From assembly GCA_945865885.1 (NCBI GenBank), contig CAMBEZ010000008.1:1-64000 (forward strand): a DNA stretch of 64,000 bases, given 5' to 3'. A model generated the notes under the pieces. That model was given only the letters and a program-made list of their open reading frames with translations, was not told the DNA's origin and made no database searches. The translations under genes and the position numbers were made by a program. Shown here piece by piece: positions 33,068 through 43,062 of this stretch (position 1 is the stretch's first letter; every line of letters begins with the position of its first letter). Source of the stretch: Owenweeksia hongkongensis DSM 17368 (lineage in GTDB: Bacteria > Bacteroidota > Bacteroidia > Flavobacteriales > Schleiferiaceae).

Positions 33068-34933
33068 ATGGCTCAAATCGCTTCCCTCTCTGCCGGCGCG
33101 GCCCTCTTGTTGGCTACCGCTTGCGCCCCAAATGCCCCCAAAATGGCCACCAAAAAAGACGTACACACCTTTGCGCAACCGGATCAAGCCCGGGTGCACC
33201 ACCTAAATTTGGCGTTGGATGTTGATTTTGATGCCAAACAACTGCGGGGCGTTGCTTTGTGGAACGTTACGGCAGAAGCCAACGCGGACACCCTCATTCT
33301 GGATACGGACCGACTGTCCGTGCAGAGCGTTCGGGTGAACGGGGAGACCACTGCCTATGTGCTGGGTGCCCCAGACGCCATTCTGGGTACTCCCCTGCGC
33401 ATTGCCCTGCCCAAACACGGACCGGAAGACACGCTTCGGGTGGAAGTAGCTTACCAAACGCATCCGGAAGCCGGCGCTTTGCAGTGGCTTTCCGCCGAAC
33501 AAACCAACGGAAAAACGCATCCTTTTTTGTTCACCCAGAGCCAGGCCATTTTGGCCCGAACCTGGATTCCGTGCCAAGACGGCCCGGGGATTCGCTTCAC
33601 CTACAACGCCACCGTACAAGTCCCCTCCCACTTGATGGCGGTCATGAGCGCAGAAAATCCGCAAACCAAAACCGCAGATGGAACGTATTCGTTCCGAATG
33701 CCCCAGGCCATTCCCAGCTACTTGATGGCATTGGCCGTGGGCGATTTGGCCTTTGCCCCCCTTTCCGAACGAACCGGCGTGTATGCAGAGCCGTCGTTCT
33801 TGAGCGCCTGCGCCAACGAATTTGTGGACGTCGAGAAGATGGTTCAAGCGGCGGAATCCCTGTATGGCCCCTACGCCTGGGGACGCTACGACCTCCTGGT
33901 TTTACCCGCCTCCTTCCCCTTTGGAGGCATGGAGAACCCGCGCCTAACCTTTGCCACCCCCACCATTGTGGCGGGCGACCGGAGCTTGGTTTCCTTGGTG
34001 GCGCACGAACTGGCCCACAGCTGGAGCGGCAACCTGGTCACCAACGCCACCTGGAACGACTTCTGGCTGAACGAAGGCTTTACGGTCTACTTTGAAAACC
34101 GGATCATGGAGGCGGTTTACGGAAAAGAGTACGCAGACATGCTGGCCACGCTCTCCCACCGCGAGTTGCTGGAAACGGTAGACGAATTCATGCAAAGTGC
34201 CCCCAACGACACCAAGTTGGCGATTGATTTGACCGGACGCAACCCGGACGACGGCGTTACGGCGATCGCCTACGAAAAGGGCTTTCACTTCCTGTTGCTG
34301 ATTGAAAAAACCGTAGGCCGACCCCGCTGGGACGCGTTCCTCAACGGTTATTTTGAACAAAACGGTTTTGGTACGGTCACCACGGAACAGTTTGAAAAGC
34401 GCATCACCACGGAGCTTTTGTCGGACGAGGAGGCCGCACAAATCAACCTGGACGAATGGATTCACGGCACCGGACTCCCCAAAAATTGCCCCGAACCTAC
34501 CGCCACACGCTTTGACCGGGTGGATGCTTTGGCCAAAGAATTCAAGGCCAACGGCACCAACGCCACCCTAACGGCGGCCTGGGCGGAGTGGAGCACCCAC
34601 GAGCGTTTGCGGTTGTTGCAGTCCATTGAAGGGGCTCCAGCAGATGCATTGCGCGCTTTGGACGCGGCACTTCGCCTGACCGAAACCACCAACGCTGAGT
34701 TGGCCGCGCAATGGCTCCAAACGGCCGCCAAAGCACGCCTGCAAACCCCGGAGTTGGCCGCCGCAACGCGTTCCTTCTTGGTACGGGTTGGGCGCCGGAA
34801 ATTCCTAACGCCTACCTACGAGGCCTTGTTGAAAAACGGTCAAGCGGAGCTGGCGCGTTCCATCTACCGCGAAGCGCGTCCGGGGTACCACGCCGTAGCG
34901 CGCGGAACGTTGGACGCTTTGCTGAACGAGTAA
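33068..34933 (+). CDS. M1 family aminopeptidase, lipoprotein
   Basis: 621 residues from the ATG at 33068, which begins a lipoprotein signal peptide ending Ala-Thr-Ala-Cys (Cys19). The M1 features are Gly-Gly-Met-Glu-Asn-Pro (substrate exopeptidase motif), the zinc site His-Glu-Leu-Ala-His-Ser-Trp-Ser-Gly-Asn and the third ligand in Trp-Leu-Asn-Glu-Gly-Phe. The domain order resembles leukotriene A4 hydrolase-type aminopeptidases, with a C-terminal helical domain. It trims N-terminal residues from peptides, here probably at the membrane on the periplasmic side. Upstream in-frame ATGs lie before the -7 element. Confidence 0.9.
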   Translation: MAQIASLSAGAALLLATACAPNAPKMATKKDVHTFAQPDQARVHHLNLALDVDFDAKQLRGVALWNVTAEANADTLILDTDRLSVQSVRVNGETTAYVLGAPDAILGTPLRIALPKHGPEDTLRVEVAYQTHPEAGALQWLSAEQTNGKTHPFLFTQSQAILARTWIPCQDGPGIRFTYNATVQVPSHLMAVMSAENPQTKTADGTYSFRMPQAIPSYLMALAVGDLAFAPLSERTGVYAEPSFLSACANEFVDVEKMVQAAESLYGPYAWGRYDLLVLPASFPFGGMENPRLTFATPTIVAGDRSLVSLVAHELAHSWSGNLVTNATWNDFWLNEGFTVYFENRIMEAVYGKEYADMLATLSHRELLETVDEFMQSAPNDTKLAIDLTGRNPDDGVTAIAYEKGFHFLLLIEKTVGRPRWDAFLNGYFEQNGFGTVTTEQFEKRITTELLSDEEAAQINLDEWIHGTGLPKNCPEPTATRFDRVDALAKEFKANGTNATLTAAWAEWSTHERLRLLQSIEGAPADALRALDAALRLTETTNAELAAQWLQTAAKARLQTPELAAATRSFLVRVGRRKFLTPTYEALLKNGQAELARSIYREARPGYHAVARGTLDALLNE

Positions 34934-34939
34934 CGGGCT

Positions 34940-36952
34940 TTAAACCACCCGGTTCAACTCCGTGTTGATCCGGTTGCGCAGCGCGCTGTAGGTCATGATT
35001 TGGCGCATCAAATGATCCCGTTCCTCGGGAACGTCGGTATGCTCCAAGGCATCTGTAGCTTTTAGGACCAAACGTTCCAAATGGACGGTTTTGAACCGAA
35101 GAACGGCTTGGTGCACAAAAGAAGCCAAATAAACTTCCTTTTCCGCAACAAAGACGTCGCGCAGTTTCCAATTGGCCAGGGTGTGCGTTTCCGTCATGAG
35201 GTCTGTAGCGGCGCGCACCACTTCCGGATCTTCGCTGCGTACAAAATGGGCGCCGGACAACACCGAACCCGCGCTCCAGGCCTCGGAAAACGCCACAAAC
35301 ATCCTTTGGTACACCGGGTGTTCAAAGGTCAACTGATCGTTGTTCAGATCCTCTAGAATCAGTGCGGCCACGGGGCTGCTCTGGGTTTGGCCTTCGTCGT
35401 CCGTCCAGGCCACCGGTTCCGCACTGTGGTTGAGCAAGGTGCGCATGAGGTCAGACTCCACCGCGAGCGGTTGACCCGCAGCACCTATTTGCAGGGCCGT
35501 GGCTCCGTCCAATGGGGGTTCCTCTCCCGGATACGCGTAGGGGTCTTGGCCGGGACCGGCTGGCGCGGGGTCGTTGGGGCGCACCACCGTCAACCCGGCG
35601 CGCTGTTGGTCTGCCGCGGCAGACCGCTGGGATTCGTTGGCCAACCGCGTCAGGGTCAGCTGCAGTTCTTGGTTCAAGACCCGCTCGTCCATGCCCAAAA
35701 CCGTAGCGCACTCGCGCAAATAAACGTCCCGCAACAGCAAATCTTGCACGCGGGCTACGCTTGAAATCAGGTCTTTGGCCAACAACGCGCGCTTGATGGG
35801 GTCCTCCGCAGCATCCTTGGCCAGTACCTCGGCTTTGAAGCGGATGAAGTCCGTCTCGTGCGATTGCAGGTAGGTGCGAAGCGCTTCCGGTGCTAGGGCG
35901 CGCGCAAAGGAATCGGGATCTTCGCCGTCCGGAAACAGCAAAACCCGAACCTTCAGGCCCTGCTCCAGCAGCAAATCAATGCCGCGGAAAGACGCGCGAA
36001 TGCCGGCAGCGTCGCCGTCGTACAACACCGTCACCTGGTCCGTGTACCGTCGGATTAAACGAATTTGGTCTACGGTGAGGGCCGTGCCGGAGCTGGACAC
36101 CGCATGGGTGATGCCGGACTGGTGCAGGCGAAGCACGTCCGTGTAGCCCTCCACCAGCAAACACTTGTTCTCCCGAACAATGCTCTGGCGTGCTTGGTAC
36201 AAGCCGTAGAGCGTTTTGGACTTGCTGTAGAGTTCCGACTCCGGACTGTTGACGTATTTAGCCGCCTTGGCGTCCGAACGCAGTATCCGGCCGCCAAAGC
36301 CCAAAACGCGTCCACTCTGGGACAAAATGGGGAACATGACCCGTCCGAAGAAACGGTCTGCCCACGAGCCGTTCTCTCGCTGCAAGCACAACCCGGTCTT
36401 CTCCAAAAACTCCGACTGGTAGCCCTTGGAAACGGCGGATTGGTACAAGGCGTCGCGGTCTTCCAAACTGAAGCCCAACTGGAACGTTTTGAGGGTGGCA
36501 TCGGTAAAGCCGCGCTCCCGGAAATAGGCCAAGCCAATGGCTTGTCCCTTGGGGTGATCCCAAAGCCATTCCGCAAACTGACCGGCCGCAAACTCATTCA
36601 CCCGCTGGAGGCTTTCGCGCTCCGTGTTCTGCTGCTGCTGTTCGGTGGTGACCTCTTCCTCTTGTACCTCGATGTTGTACTTCTTGGCCAACCAACGCAA
36701 CGCCTCCGGGTAGGTAAACTGCTCGTGCTCCATCAAGAACGTCACGGCGCTGCCCCCTTTGCCGGAGGAAAAGCACTTGAAAATCTGCTTGGAAGGCGAA
36801 ACGTAAAAGCTTGGCGTTTTCTCCTGCGTGAAGGGGCTCAGGCCTTTTAGGCTGGATCCGCTCTTCTTCAAATTCACAAATTCCCCTACCACTTCCTCAA
36901 TCCGGACGGTGTCCAAAATGCGGTCTACGGTTTCACGGGGAATGCGCGCCAT
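34940..36952 (-). CDS. dnaG: DNA primase
   Basis: 670 residues: an N-terminal zinc-ribbon-fold domain, a TOPRIM catalytic core (Leu-Val-Glu-Gly-Tyr-Thr-Asp-Val, Asp-Gly-Asp-Ala-Ala-Gly) and a C-terminal helicase-binding region. In the ribbon three of four zinc ligands are lost: Gly-Leu-Ser-Pro-Phe-Thr and Phe-Lys-Cys-Phe-Ser-Ser replace the usual CxxH and CxxC. I recall the same loss in other Bacteroidota primases, so it is probably not decay. A -7 element TACCTTTC ends 5 nt before the ATG. Confidence 0.95.
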   Translation of the reverse strand: MARIPRETVDRILDTVRIEEVVGEFVNLKKSGSSLKGLSPFTQEKTPSFYVSPSKQIFKCFSSGKGGSAVTFLMEHEQFTYPEALRWLAKKYNIEVQEEEVTTEQQQQNTERESLQRVNEFAAGQFAEWLWDHPKGQAIGLAYFRERGFTDATLKTFQLGFSLEDRDALYQSAVSKGYQSEFLEKTGLCLQRENGSWADRFFGRVMFPILSQSGRVLGFGGRILRSDAKAAKYVNSPESELYSKSKTLYGLYQARQSIVRENKCLLVEGYTDVLRLHQSGITHAVSSSGTALTVDQIRLIRRYTDQVTVLYDGDAAGIRASFRGIDLLLEQGLKVRVLLFPDGEDPDSFARALAPEALRTYLQSHETDFIRFKAEVLAKDAAEDPIKRALLAKDLISSVARVQDLLLRDVYLRECATVLGMDERVLNQELQLTLTRLANESQRSAAADQQRAGLTVVRPNDPAPAGPGQDPYAYPGEEPPLDGATALQIGAAGQPLAVESDLMRTLLNHSAEPVAWTDDEGQTQSSPVAALILEDLNNDQLTFEHPVYQRMFVAFSEAWSAGSVLSGAHFVRSEDPEVVRAATDLMTETHTLANWKLRDVFVAEKEVYLASFVHQAVLRFKTVHLERLVLKATDALEHTDVPEERDHLMRQIMTYSALRNRINTELNRVV

Positions 36953-36956
36953 GTCC

Positions 36957-36964
36957 GAAAGGTA
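36957..36964 (-). promoter_or_regulatory. -7 promoter element of dnaG
   Basis: TACCTTTC on the minus strand, 5 nt before the ATG. Predicts a leaderless mRNA. Confidence 0.55.
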
Positions 36965-37053
36965 CGAAATCCGCCCGTGGCGCAGGTTTCCGACGGTTGC
37001 AAAAAATGCGAAAAAAAACTGCGGAATTTACTCGCATATCTCGTAAAACTTGC

Positions 37054-37061
37054 TAGCTTAG
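37054..37061 (+). promoter_or_regulatory. Putative -7 element of the small TM protein gene
   Basis: TAGCTTAG, the same ending as TATCTTAG upstream of lipoprotein 1. About 42 nt before the chosen ATG. Confidence 0.35.
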
Positions 37062-37102
37062 TGGAAGTTACAAATCAAACCCCTGTGACTGCCCTGCACG
37101 AA

Positions 37103-37294
37103 ATGCCCCAAGACAGAGACCGACGTCCGTCCGACTACGTTCGCCGTATGCGGGAGCGCATTGCGCAAAGGGATCGAATTGCCCGGGGGGAAAACGAGCC
37201 CAAACCCATGCGCAACAACCTCCAAATCGGTTTCATCTTGCTGGTCATCGCCGCCATTGTGGTGTTTGCCATCGTGATGTCTTCCAAAATTTAA
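37103..37294 (+). CDS. Small single-pass membrane protein, unknown
   Basis: 63 residues: a strongly basic, Arg-rich first half (Arg-Asp-Arg-Arg-Pro-Ser-Asp-Tyr-Val-Arg-Arg) and one transmembrane helix near the C-terminus (IGFILLVIAAIVVFAIVM). The charge distribution predicts the N-terminus inside the cell. GTG at 37085 is an alternative start. I do not recognise a family. It precedes the TerB-DnaJ gene by 48 nt. Confidence 0.55.
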   Translation: MPQDRDRRPSDYVRRMRERIAQRDRIARGENEPKPMRNNLQIGFILLVIAAIVVFAIVMSSKI

Positions 37295-37325
37295 AACGGT
37301 CCGCTTCCTGCCGGAACGCGTGTTG

Positions 37326-37333
37326 TACCTTCG
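37326..37333 (+). promoter_or_regulatory. -7 promoter element of the TerB-DnaJ gene
   Basis: TACCTTCG, 10 nt before the ATG. Confidence 0.55.
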
Positions 37334-37342
37334 GGGCTCAAT

Positions 37343-38125
37343 ATGCGTTGGTTAACCTGGTTGGGAGGAGGCGTGGGATGGGCCTTGAGTGGACCCATTG
37401 GAGCTCTTTTTGGCGCCGCTTTAGGCAAAGCCGTTAGCGATTTACTGTCCCCGGATGCTCCGGACGTGCGCACGCGCCGCGCTGCCGGCGGAGGGCCCCG
37501 CATCACCACCGAAACTGATTTTCGCGCCAGCCTCTTGGTTTTGGCCGCTTCCGTCATCAAGTCCGACGGCCAAGTAGACCAACGCGAGCTGGACTACGTT
37601 CGGCAGAGTTTTGTGCGCCTTTTTGGCAAAGAAGCGGCCAACGAGTCCTTCCGGCTCTTCAAGAAAATCGTGGGCACGGAGGTGGAATTGGAGACCGTCG
37701 CTACCCAAATTAGGCAAAACATGCCGCTGAGCGGACGGTTGCAACTCCTGCACTTTTTGTTTGAGTTGGCCGTGGTGGACGGACTGGCCGACGCGCGCGA
37801 AATTCAGCAAATCTCCCACATTGCTCGCCTTTTGGGCATTCCTCGTGCGGACTTTCTGCGGGTTGCTGCGCTGCACGGTGTTGCGGAAGGCGGCAGCCGC
37901 GGCAGCTACCAGCGTGCAGCACAGGAGGATCCGTACCAGGTGCTGGGACTCAGCACTTCGGCCAGCAACGAGGAAGTCAAGAAAGCCTACCGTCGGCTCG
38001 CCAAACAGTACCATCCGGACGCCCTGGCCAGCATGGGCAAAGAGGTCTCCAAAGAAGCAGAGGCGCAGTTTCGCAAAATCAACGATGCCTACAACCGCCT
38101 GTGCAAGGCCAGAAACATGGCTTAA
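37343..38125 (+). CDS. DjlA-like protein: TerB domain plus DnaJ domain
   Basis: 260 residues. A Gly-rich hydrophobic N-terminus ([21 protein letters not shown]) could insert into the membrane; a TerB-like helical domain follows ([12 protein letters not shown], later Val-Val-Asp-Gly-Leu-Ala-Asp). The last 65 residues are a J domain with Tyr-His-Pro-Asp. This order matches DjlA, a membrane-linked Hsp70 co-chaperone. DnaK itself is elsewhere. The prenyl synthase gene begins 18 nt downstream and is probably cotranscribed. Confidence 0.87.
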   Translation: MRWLTWLGGGVGWALSGPIGALFGAALGKAVSDLLSPDAPDVRTRRAAGGGPRITTETDFRASLLVLAASVIKSDGQVDQRELDYVRQSFVRLFGKEAANESFRLFKKIVGTEVELETVATQIRQNMPLSGRLQLLHFLFELAVVDGLADAREIQQISHIARLLGIPRADFLRVAALHGVAEGGSRGSYQRAAQEDPYQVLGLSTSASNEEVKKAYRRLAKQYHPDALASMGKEVSKEAEAQFRKINDAYNRLCKARNMA

Positions 38126-38143
38126 TCCCGGCTTGGCATTCCC

Positions 38144-39112
38144 ATGAAACACTACACAGACCCCATCCAAGCCGATCTCCAGGCGTTTGAATCTCATTTC
38201 AAGTCCACGCTGCGGAGCCCGATTCCGTTGCTGGACATCATCTTGCGGTACCTGGTGAAGCGCAAAGGGAAGCAACTGCGCCCGGCCTTGGTGTTTTTGA
38301 CGGCCCGGCTCACCGGCTTGCCCATCACGGAGCGCACCCACCGCGGCGCCGCACTGGTGGAATTGATGCACACCGCCACCCTGATCCACGACGACGTGGT
38401 GGACGACTCCCCCATTCGCCGCGGCTTTTTCTCCATCAACGCCCTCTGGAAAAACAAAGGCGCCGTCCTGGTGGGGGACTACCTCCTCTCCCGCGTGCTG
38501 CTGCTGGCTGTGGAGCACCAGGACCACGACCTGCTTTACCACGTCAGCTCGTCCGTCAAAGCCATGAGCGAAGGCGAACTGCTGCAGTTGGAGAAGGCCC
38601 GACGGCTGGACATTGTGGAGTCCGTTTACTACGAAATCATCGAGAAAAAAACCGCATCCTTGATGGCCTCCTGCTGCGGTGTGGGCGCTGCCTCCACCGG
38701 GGCCGACGCAGCTGCCGTTGAAGCCGTTCGTCGCTTTGGCTTGGCGCTGGGCATGGCCTTCCAGATTCGGGACGACCTCTTGGATTACCGCCAGTACGAC
38801 CAAACCGGCAAGCCCAACGGCATCGACATCAAGGAGCACAAGATGACCCTCCCGCTCATCTACGCCCTGCAGCAGGCAGACCCAGCCGAACGCAAATCCA
38901 TGATCCGCACCGTGAAGAAAGACGCAGACCGGCCGGACCGTGTTCAGGCCCTGATGGACCGGGTGGTGGCGCTGGGCGGCGTGTCCTATGCGGAAGCCAC
39001 CATGCACCGGTACAAAGAGGAAGCGGTGGAACACCTCAACCACTTCCCAGACAGCGACGCCAAGGAGGCCTTGCGCTTGCTGGCGGAGTTTGTGGTGGCG
39101 CGCAAGAAGTAA
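38144..39112 (+). CDS. Long-chain polyprenyl diphosphate synthase
   Basis: 322 residues. Gly-Lys-Gln-Leu-Arg-Pro, first aspartate motif His-Asp-Asp-Val-Val-Asp-Asp, second Arg-Asp-Asp-Leu-Leu-Asp-Tyr, and Lys-Met-Thr-Leu-Pro. Ala-Thr precedes the first motif at the chain-length positions (TATLIHDD), where small residues allow a long product, so an octaprenyl-type chain for menaquinone is likely. It differs clearly from the synthase at 10915. A bidirectional terminator follows. Confidence 0.88.
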   Translation: MKHYTDPIQADLQAFESHFKSTLRSPIPLLDIILRYLVKRKGKQLRPALVFLTARLTGLPITERTHRGAALVELMHTATLIHDDVVDDSPIRRGFFSINALWKNKGAVLVGDYLLSRVLLLAVEHQDHDLLYHVSSSVKAMSEGELLQLEKARRLDIVESVYYEIIEKKTASLMASCCGVGAASTGADAAAVEAVRRFGLALGMAFQIRDDLLDYRQYDQTGKPNGIDIKEHKMTLPLIYALQQADPAERKSMIRTVKKDADRPDRVQALMDRVVALGGVSYAEATMHRYKEEAVEHLNHFPDSDAKEALRLLAEFVVARKK

Positions 39113-39162
39113 ACCCAACCGCACCGCCATCCAAGCACGTTCGCTGCGCGCACGGAGGGCAC

Positions 39163-39195
39163 AAAAAAGGCCGGCACTCGCGTGCCAGCCCTTTG
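39163..39195. terminator. Bidirectional terminator between the prenyl synthase and nrdA
   Basis: AAAAAAGG...GGCAC-TCGC-GTGCC...CCTTTG; A-run on one side and T-run on the other, between convergent genes. Confidence 0.7.
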
Positions 39196-39213
39196 TTTAT
39201 CTAGTGCTAATTA

Positions 39214-41781
39214 CTAGGAGCCGCAGGCCAAACAACCGTCTGGATCGTCCAAACTGCACGTGATGGCATCCTGATCGGAATACTCCGTTGCGGCGGGCGC
39301 AACCGGCGTAAACTGCATTTCCGGCAATTCGTTGGTCACGGAAACGGGTGCTGCGGCAGCAACCACTGCGGCAGGGGCGGCAAATGCAACCGATGCAGCA
39401 ACTACCTCACCAACAGCCTGTGCAACCGGAGGAGCGGATACCGCAGAAACGGCAACTTCCGCCGGCGCAAATCCTGCTTCAACTTCTTGAACCTGAGGAG
39501 CCTCCTCTGCCTTCTTGGTCACCGTAAACTTGATGGCCGCCGAAGCTGCCTTGGTGCGCAGGTAGTACATGCCGGTCTTCAGGCCTTTCTTCCAAGCGTG
39601 GAAGTGCATGGAGGTCAATTTGCCCATGTTGGGCGCTTCCACAAACAAATTCAAGGACTGAGACTGGTCAATGAACAGCCCGCGATCCGCCGCCATGTCA
39701 ATGATGTCCCGCATGGACATTTCCCAAACCGTCTTGTACAACTCCTTGATGTTGTCCGGAATGGCGTCGATGCTTTGTACCGAACCGTTGCTCGCCATGA
39801 TGGCGTTCTTCATCTCGTCGTTCCACAGACCCAATTTCACCAGATCCAGCAGCAAGTGCTTGTTGACCACAATAAACTCTCCGGAAAGTACCCGACGCGT
39901 GTAAATGTTGGTGGTGTACGGCTCAAAGCACTCGTTGTTGCCCAAGATTTGACTGGTGGATGCCGTGGGCATGGGCGCTACCAATAAGGAGTTGCGCACG
40001 CCGTGTGCTGCAATTTCTTGGCGAAGCGCTTTCCAGTCCCAACGCCCGCTCAACGCATCTTCGCTGACGCCCCACATGTTGAATTGGAATTCACCCTTGC
40101 TGATGGGCGAACCTTCGTAGGACTCGTACTTGCCGTCCACTTTGGCCAAATCGCAGCTAGACTTCAGCGCAGCAAAGTAGATGGTCTCAAAAATGTCTTT
40201 GTTCATCTGCCGCGCCTCGTTGGAGGTGAACGGGTAGCGCAGCGCAATGAACGCGTCGGCCAATCCCTGCACGCCCAAGCCCACCGGACGGTGGCGCATG
40301 TTGGAGTTGCGGGCTTCTGCCACCGGATAGTAGTTGCGGTCAATAACCTTGTTCAGGTTCTTGGTGACTTTGTAGGTCACCTCGTACAGCATCTGGTGGT
40401 TGAACTGACCGTCCTCAATGAAGCGCGGGAGCGCAATGGACGCCAGATTGCAGACGGCCACTTCGTCTGGAGCGGTATACTCCAAAATCTCCGTGCACAG
40501 GTTGGACGAACGAATGACGCCCAGGTTCTTCTGGTTGCTCTTGGCGTTGCAGGCGTCCTTGTACAACATGTACGGGGTGCCCGTTTCAATTTGAGCTTCC
40601 AAAACTTTATGCCACAATTCGCGTGCTTTGATGGTCTTGCGGCCCTTTCCTTCGGACTCGTACTTGTGGTATTGCGCCTCAAAATCAGCTCCGTAGGTGT
40701 CGTACAAGCCAGGGCATTCGTTGGGACACATGAGGGTCCAGGTGCTGTCTTCCTCCACGCGCTTCATGAACAAGTCCGGAATCCACAAGGCATAGAACAA
40801 GTCACGAGCACGCGATTCTTCCTTTCCGGTGTTCTTTTTGAGGTCCAAAAAGTCAAACACATCTGCGTGCCACGGTTCCAAGTAGATGGCAAATGAACCT
40901 TTGCGCTTGCCACCCCCTTGGTCTACGTAGCGGGCCGTATCGTTGAAGACGCGCAACAAGGGGACAATGCCGTTGGAGGTACCGTTGGTGCCCCGGATGT
41001 AGGAACCGGTGGCGCGGATGTTGTGGATGCTCAAGCCTATCCCGCCGGCGGACTGCGAAATGCGCGCGGTCTGCTTCAGCGTGTCGTAAATGCCGTCGAT
41101 GGAGTCGTCTTTCATCTGCAGCAAAAAGCAGCTAGACATCTGAGGCTTGGGCGTTCCGGCGTTGAATAGCGTGGGCGTGGCGTGGGTAAATAAACCCTTA
41201 GACATCATGTTGTAGGTCTCCACGGCCGCGTCAATATCGTCCTTGTGGATGCCCACGGATACCCGCATGAGCATGTGCTGGGGACGCTCGGCTACCTTGC
41301 CGTCTATCCGAAGCAAATAACTGCGCTCCAGGGTTTTGAATCCAAAATAATCGTAGTTGAAGTCGCGGTCGTAAATGGCGGCGGAATCCAAGCGCTCGGC
41401 ATGCTGCTCAATGATCTCCATGACGTCGTCTGCGATCATGGGCGCCGCTTTGCCGGTCTTGGCGTTGACGTAGGTGTAGAGGGAGCGCATGGTCTCGCTG
41501 AACGACTTGGTGCTGTTCTTGTGCAGGTTGCTCACCGCCACACGTGCTGCGAGTTGTGCGTAATCCGGGTGGCGAACCGTCATGGACGCAGATACTTCAG
41601 CTGCCAGGTTGTCCAACTCGGAAGTGGTTACGCCGTCGTACAGACCCTCAATGACGCGCATGGCCACGGCAACGGGATCCACCAACGGGCTCAGTCCGTA
41701 GCAGAGTTTTTGAATCCGCGCGGTGATTTTGTCGAACTTGACCTCTTCGCGGTGGCCGTCGCGTTTAACTACATGCATCAT
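39214..41781 (-). CDS. nrdA: Class Ia ribonucleotide reductase, large subunit
   Basis: 855 residues. An N-terminal ATP-cone (Val-Val-Lys-Arg-Asp-Gly-His) gives allosteric control; the catalytic barrel has Asn-Leu-Cys-Thr-Glu and the radical-transfer end Pro-Met-Pro-Thr-Ala-Ser-Thr. The C-terminal redox pair is Cys-Leu-Ala-Cys, 3 residues from the end. Between the barrel and this tail lies an Ala/Val/Pro-rich tether of about 80 residues (from about 758), longer than in most NrdA proteins. It reduces ribonucleoside diphosphates. It follows nrdB by 52 nt. A second ATG is one codon in. Confidence 0.97.
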   Translation of the reverse strand: MMHVVKRDGHREEVKFDKITARIQKLCYGLSPLVDPVAVAMRVIEGLYDGVTTSELDNLAAEVSASMTVRHPDYAQLAARVAVSNLHKNSTKSFSETMRSLYTYVNAKTGKAAPMIADDVMEIIEQHAERLDSAAIYDRDFNYDYFGFKTLERSYLLRIDGKVAERPQHMLMRVSVGIHKDDIDAAVETYNMMSKGLFTHATPTLFNAGTPKPQMSSCFLLQMKDDSIDGIYDTLKQTARISQSAGGIGLSIHNIRATGSYIRGTNGTSNGIVPLLRVFNDTARYVDQGGGKRKGSFAIYLEPWHADVFDFLDLKKNTGKEESRARDLFYALWIPDLFMKRVEEDSTWTLMCPNECPGLYDTYGADFEAQYHKYESEGKGRKTIKARELWHKVLEAQIETGTPYMLYKDACNAKSNQKNLGVIRSSNLCTEILEYTAPDEVAVCNLASIALPRFIEDGQFNHQMLYEVTYKVTKNLNKVIDRNYYPVAEARNSNMRHRPVGLGVQGLADAFIALRYPFTSNEARQMNKDIFETIYFAALKSSCDLAKVDGKYESYEGSPISKGEFQFNMWGVSEDALSGRWDWKALRQEIAAHGVRNSLLVAPMPTASTSQILGNNECFEPYTTNIYTRRVLSGEFIVVNKHLLLDLVKLGLWNDEMKNAIMASNGSVQSIDAIPDNIKELYKTVWEMSMRDIIDMAADRGLFIDQSQSLNLFVEAPNMGKLTSMHFHAWKKGLKTGMYYLRTKAASAAIKFTVTKKAEEAPQVQEVEAGFAPAEVAVSAVSAPPVAQAVGEVVAASVAFAAPAAVVAAAAPVSVTNELPEMQFTPVAPAATEYSDQDAITCSLDDPDGCLACGS

Positions 41782-41833
41782 GGGGGGTACTTTCTGATCG
41801 GTGGGCTAATGGGATGAAGGGTGCGCAGGCTTC

Positions 41834-42826
41834 TTAGAAGTCCGCGTCTAAATTGAAGGCGGCGTCTGCAGCGGCTTCCTCTTTGGTGCCAACGCCGGCT
41901 TTGCGGTACTCGGCCACGCGCTTTTCAAAGAAATTCGTTTTGCCTTCCAAGGAGATCATCTCCATGAAGTCAAACGGATTCTCGGAGTGGAACATTTTCT
42001 CGCACTTCAGCTCGGTCAAGAGGCGGTCGGCCACAAATTCCAAGTAGCTAACCATGAGCCGACTGTTCATGCCGATCAAGTCCACAGGAAGGGATTCTGT
42101 GATGAACTCGCGCTCAATGGCCAAGGCCTCTACGATGATCTGTTGGATGCGCTCCTTGGGGACTTTGTTGACCAGGTGGTTGTTGTGCAGGTGCACGGCA
42201 AAGTCGCAGTGCATCCCTTCGTCGCGGGAAATCAGCTCGTTGGAGAAGGTCAATCCGGGCATGAGGCCGCGCTTCTTGAGCCAGAAAATAGAGCAGAACG
42301 CCCCGCTGAAGAAGATACCTTCTACGGCGGCGAACGCAATCAGTCGTTCCGCAAAGGAGGGAGAATCAATCCAGCGCAAAGCCCAGTCTGCCTTCTTCTT
42401 GATCGCGTCGAAGGTGTCTATGGCGTGGAACAGTTTGTCGCGCTCGGCGGGGTCCTTGATGTAGGTATCAATCAACAACGAATACGTTTCGCTGTGGATG
42501 TTCTCCATCATGATTTGGAACCCATAAAAGAACTTGGCCTCGGTGTACTGCACTTCGTTCACGAAATTCTCCGCCAGGTTTTCGTTGACGATTCCGTCCG
42601 ATGCGGCAAAAAATGCCAAAATGTGTTTGATGAAGTACTGTTCTTCCGCGGTTAGTTTGGTTTCCCAATCCACCAAATCCTGACTCATGTCAATTTCTTC
42701 CGCCGTCCAAAAGCTCGCTTCTGACTTCTTGTAGATGTTCCAAATATCGTGGTGTTCAATGGGGAAAAGCACAAATCGGTTGCGGTTATCGCGAAGTATG
42801 GGCTCGTCGTCGTGGGGCGTGTGCAT
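41834..42826 (-). CDS. nrdB: Class Ia ribonucleotide reductase, small subunit
   Basis: 330 residues. Diiron ligands are visible in Ala-Ser-Asp-Gly-Ile-Val-Asn-Glu, Glu-Asn-Ile-His, Glu-Gly-Ile-Phe-Phe, and Arg-Asp-Glu-Gly-Met-His; the radical tyrosine is present in Ile-His-Ser-Glu-Thr-Tyr-Ser-Leu-Leu. It therefore looks like a normal tyrosyl-radical subunit. It is transcribed as nrdB-nrdA; the upstream 236 bp hold paired repeats described separately. No exact TAnnTTTG lies near the ATG; TCCCTTCG at about 42866-42873 is a weak candidate. Confidence 0.96.
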   Translation of the reverse strand: MHTPHDDEPILRDNRNRFVLFPIEHHDIWNIYKKSEASFWTAEEIDMSQDLVDWETKLTAEEQYFIKHILAFFAASDGIVNENLAENFVNEVQYTEAKFFYGFQIMMENIHSETYSLLIDTYIKDPAERDKLFHAIDTFDAIKKKADWALRWIDSPSFAERLIAFAAVEGIFFSGAFCSIFWLKKRGLMPGLTFSNELISRDEGMHCDFAVHLHNNHLVNKVPKERIQQIIVEALAIEREFITESLPVDLIGMNSRLMVSYLEFVADRLLTELKCEKMFHSENPFDFMEMISLEGKTNFFEKRVAEYRKAGVGTKEEAAADAAFNLDADF

Positions 42827-43062
42827 ATTTGGTAACTTTATGGAAATCAGTACTTTAGGTTTTTTCGAAGGGACAGGCAGTCCTGCAGGCGGTCTTCTGC
42901 TCTACAAATTTTGTGAATCAATCGGGGCCCCGCAAGCGGTAGATTTTAACATTCGGTGGTAGTTTTCAACACCCCCTCCGGAAGTCCGGAGCAGCAAAGC
43001 CGCGCGGGCGTTGGTATTTGAATTGCGCAAGCCCCTTGCCAGCTATTTTGCGAAAAACTAAT
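42827..43062 (-). promoter_or_regulatory. nrdBA upstream region with paired repeats and hairpins
   Basis: The 236-bp gap between DUF3109 and nrdB contains no convincing gene. Visible structure: two 16-bp direct repeats (42936-42951 and 42956-42971), a perfect 10-bp palindrome CGGGGCCCCG (42923-42932) and a 6-bp-stem hairpin CTCCGG-AAGT-CCGGAG (42977-42992). This suits control of nrdBA, but no NrdR-box consensus is recognisable. Confidence 0.5.
42936..42971. repeat. Two 16-bp direct repeats exactly 20 bp apart upstream of nrdB
   Basis: GCGGTAGATTTTAACA and GTGGTAGTTTTCAACA match at 13 of 16 positions and start 20 bp apart, i.e. about two helical turns, placing them on the same DNA face. Resembles paired transcription-factor sites. 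Confidence 0.55.

Noticed and set aside
37442-39130. 562-codon minus-strand frame across the TerB-DnaJ and prenyl synthase genes
   Set aside because: Both plus-strand genes have complete domain motifs; the antisense frame has none.
42840-42962. 40-codon plus-strand ORF ([11 protein letters not shown]...) divergent from nrdB with TAACTTTA just before it
   Set aside because: The -7-like box abuts the ATG with no room for transcription start, the ORF overlaps the paired repeats, and nothing suggests a protein family.
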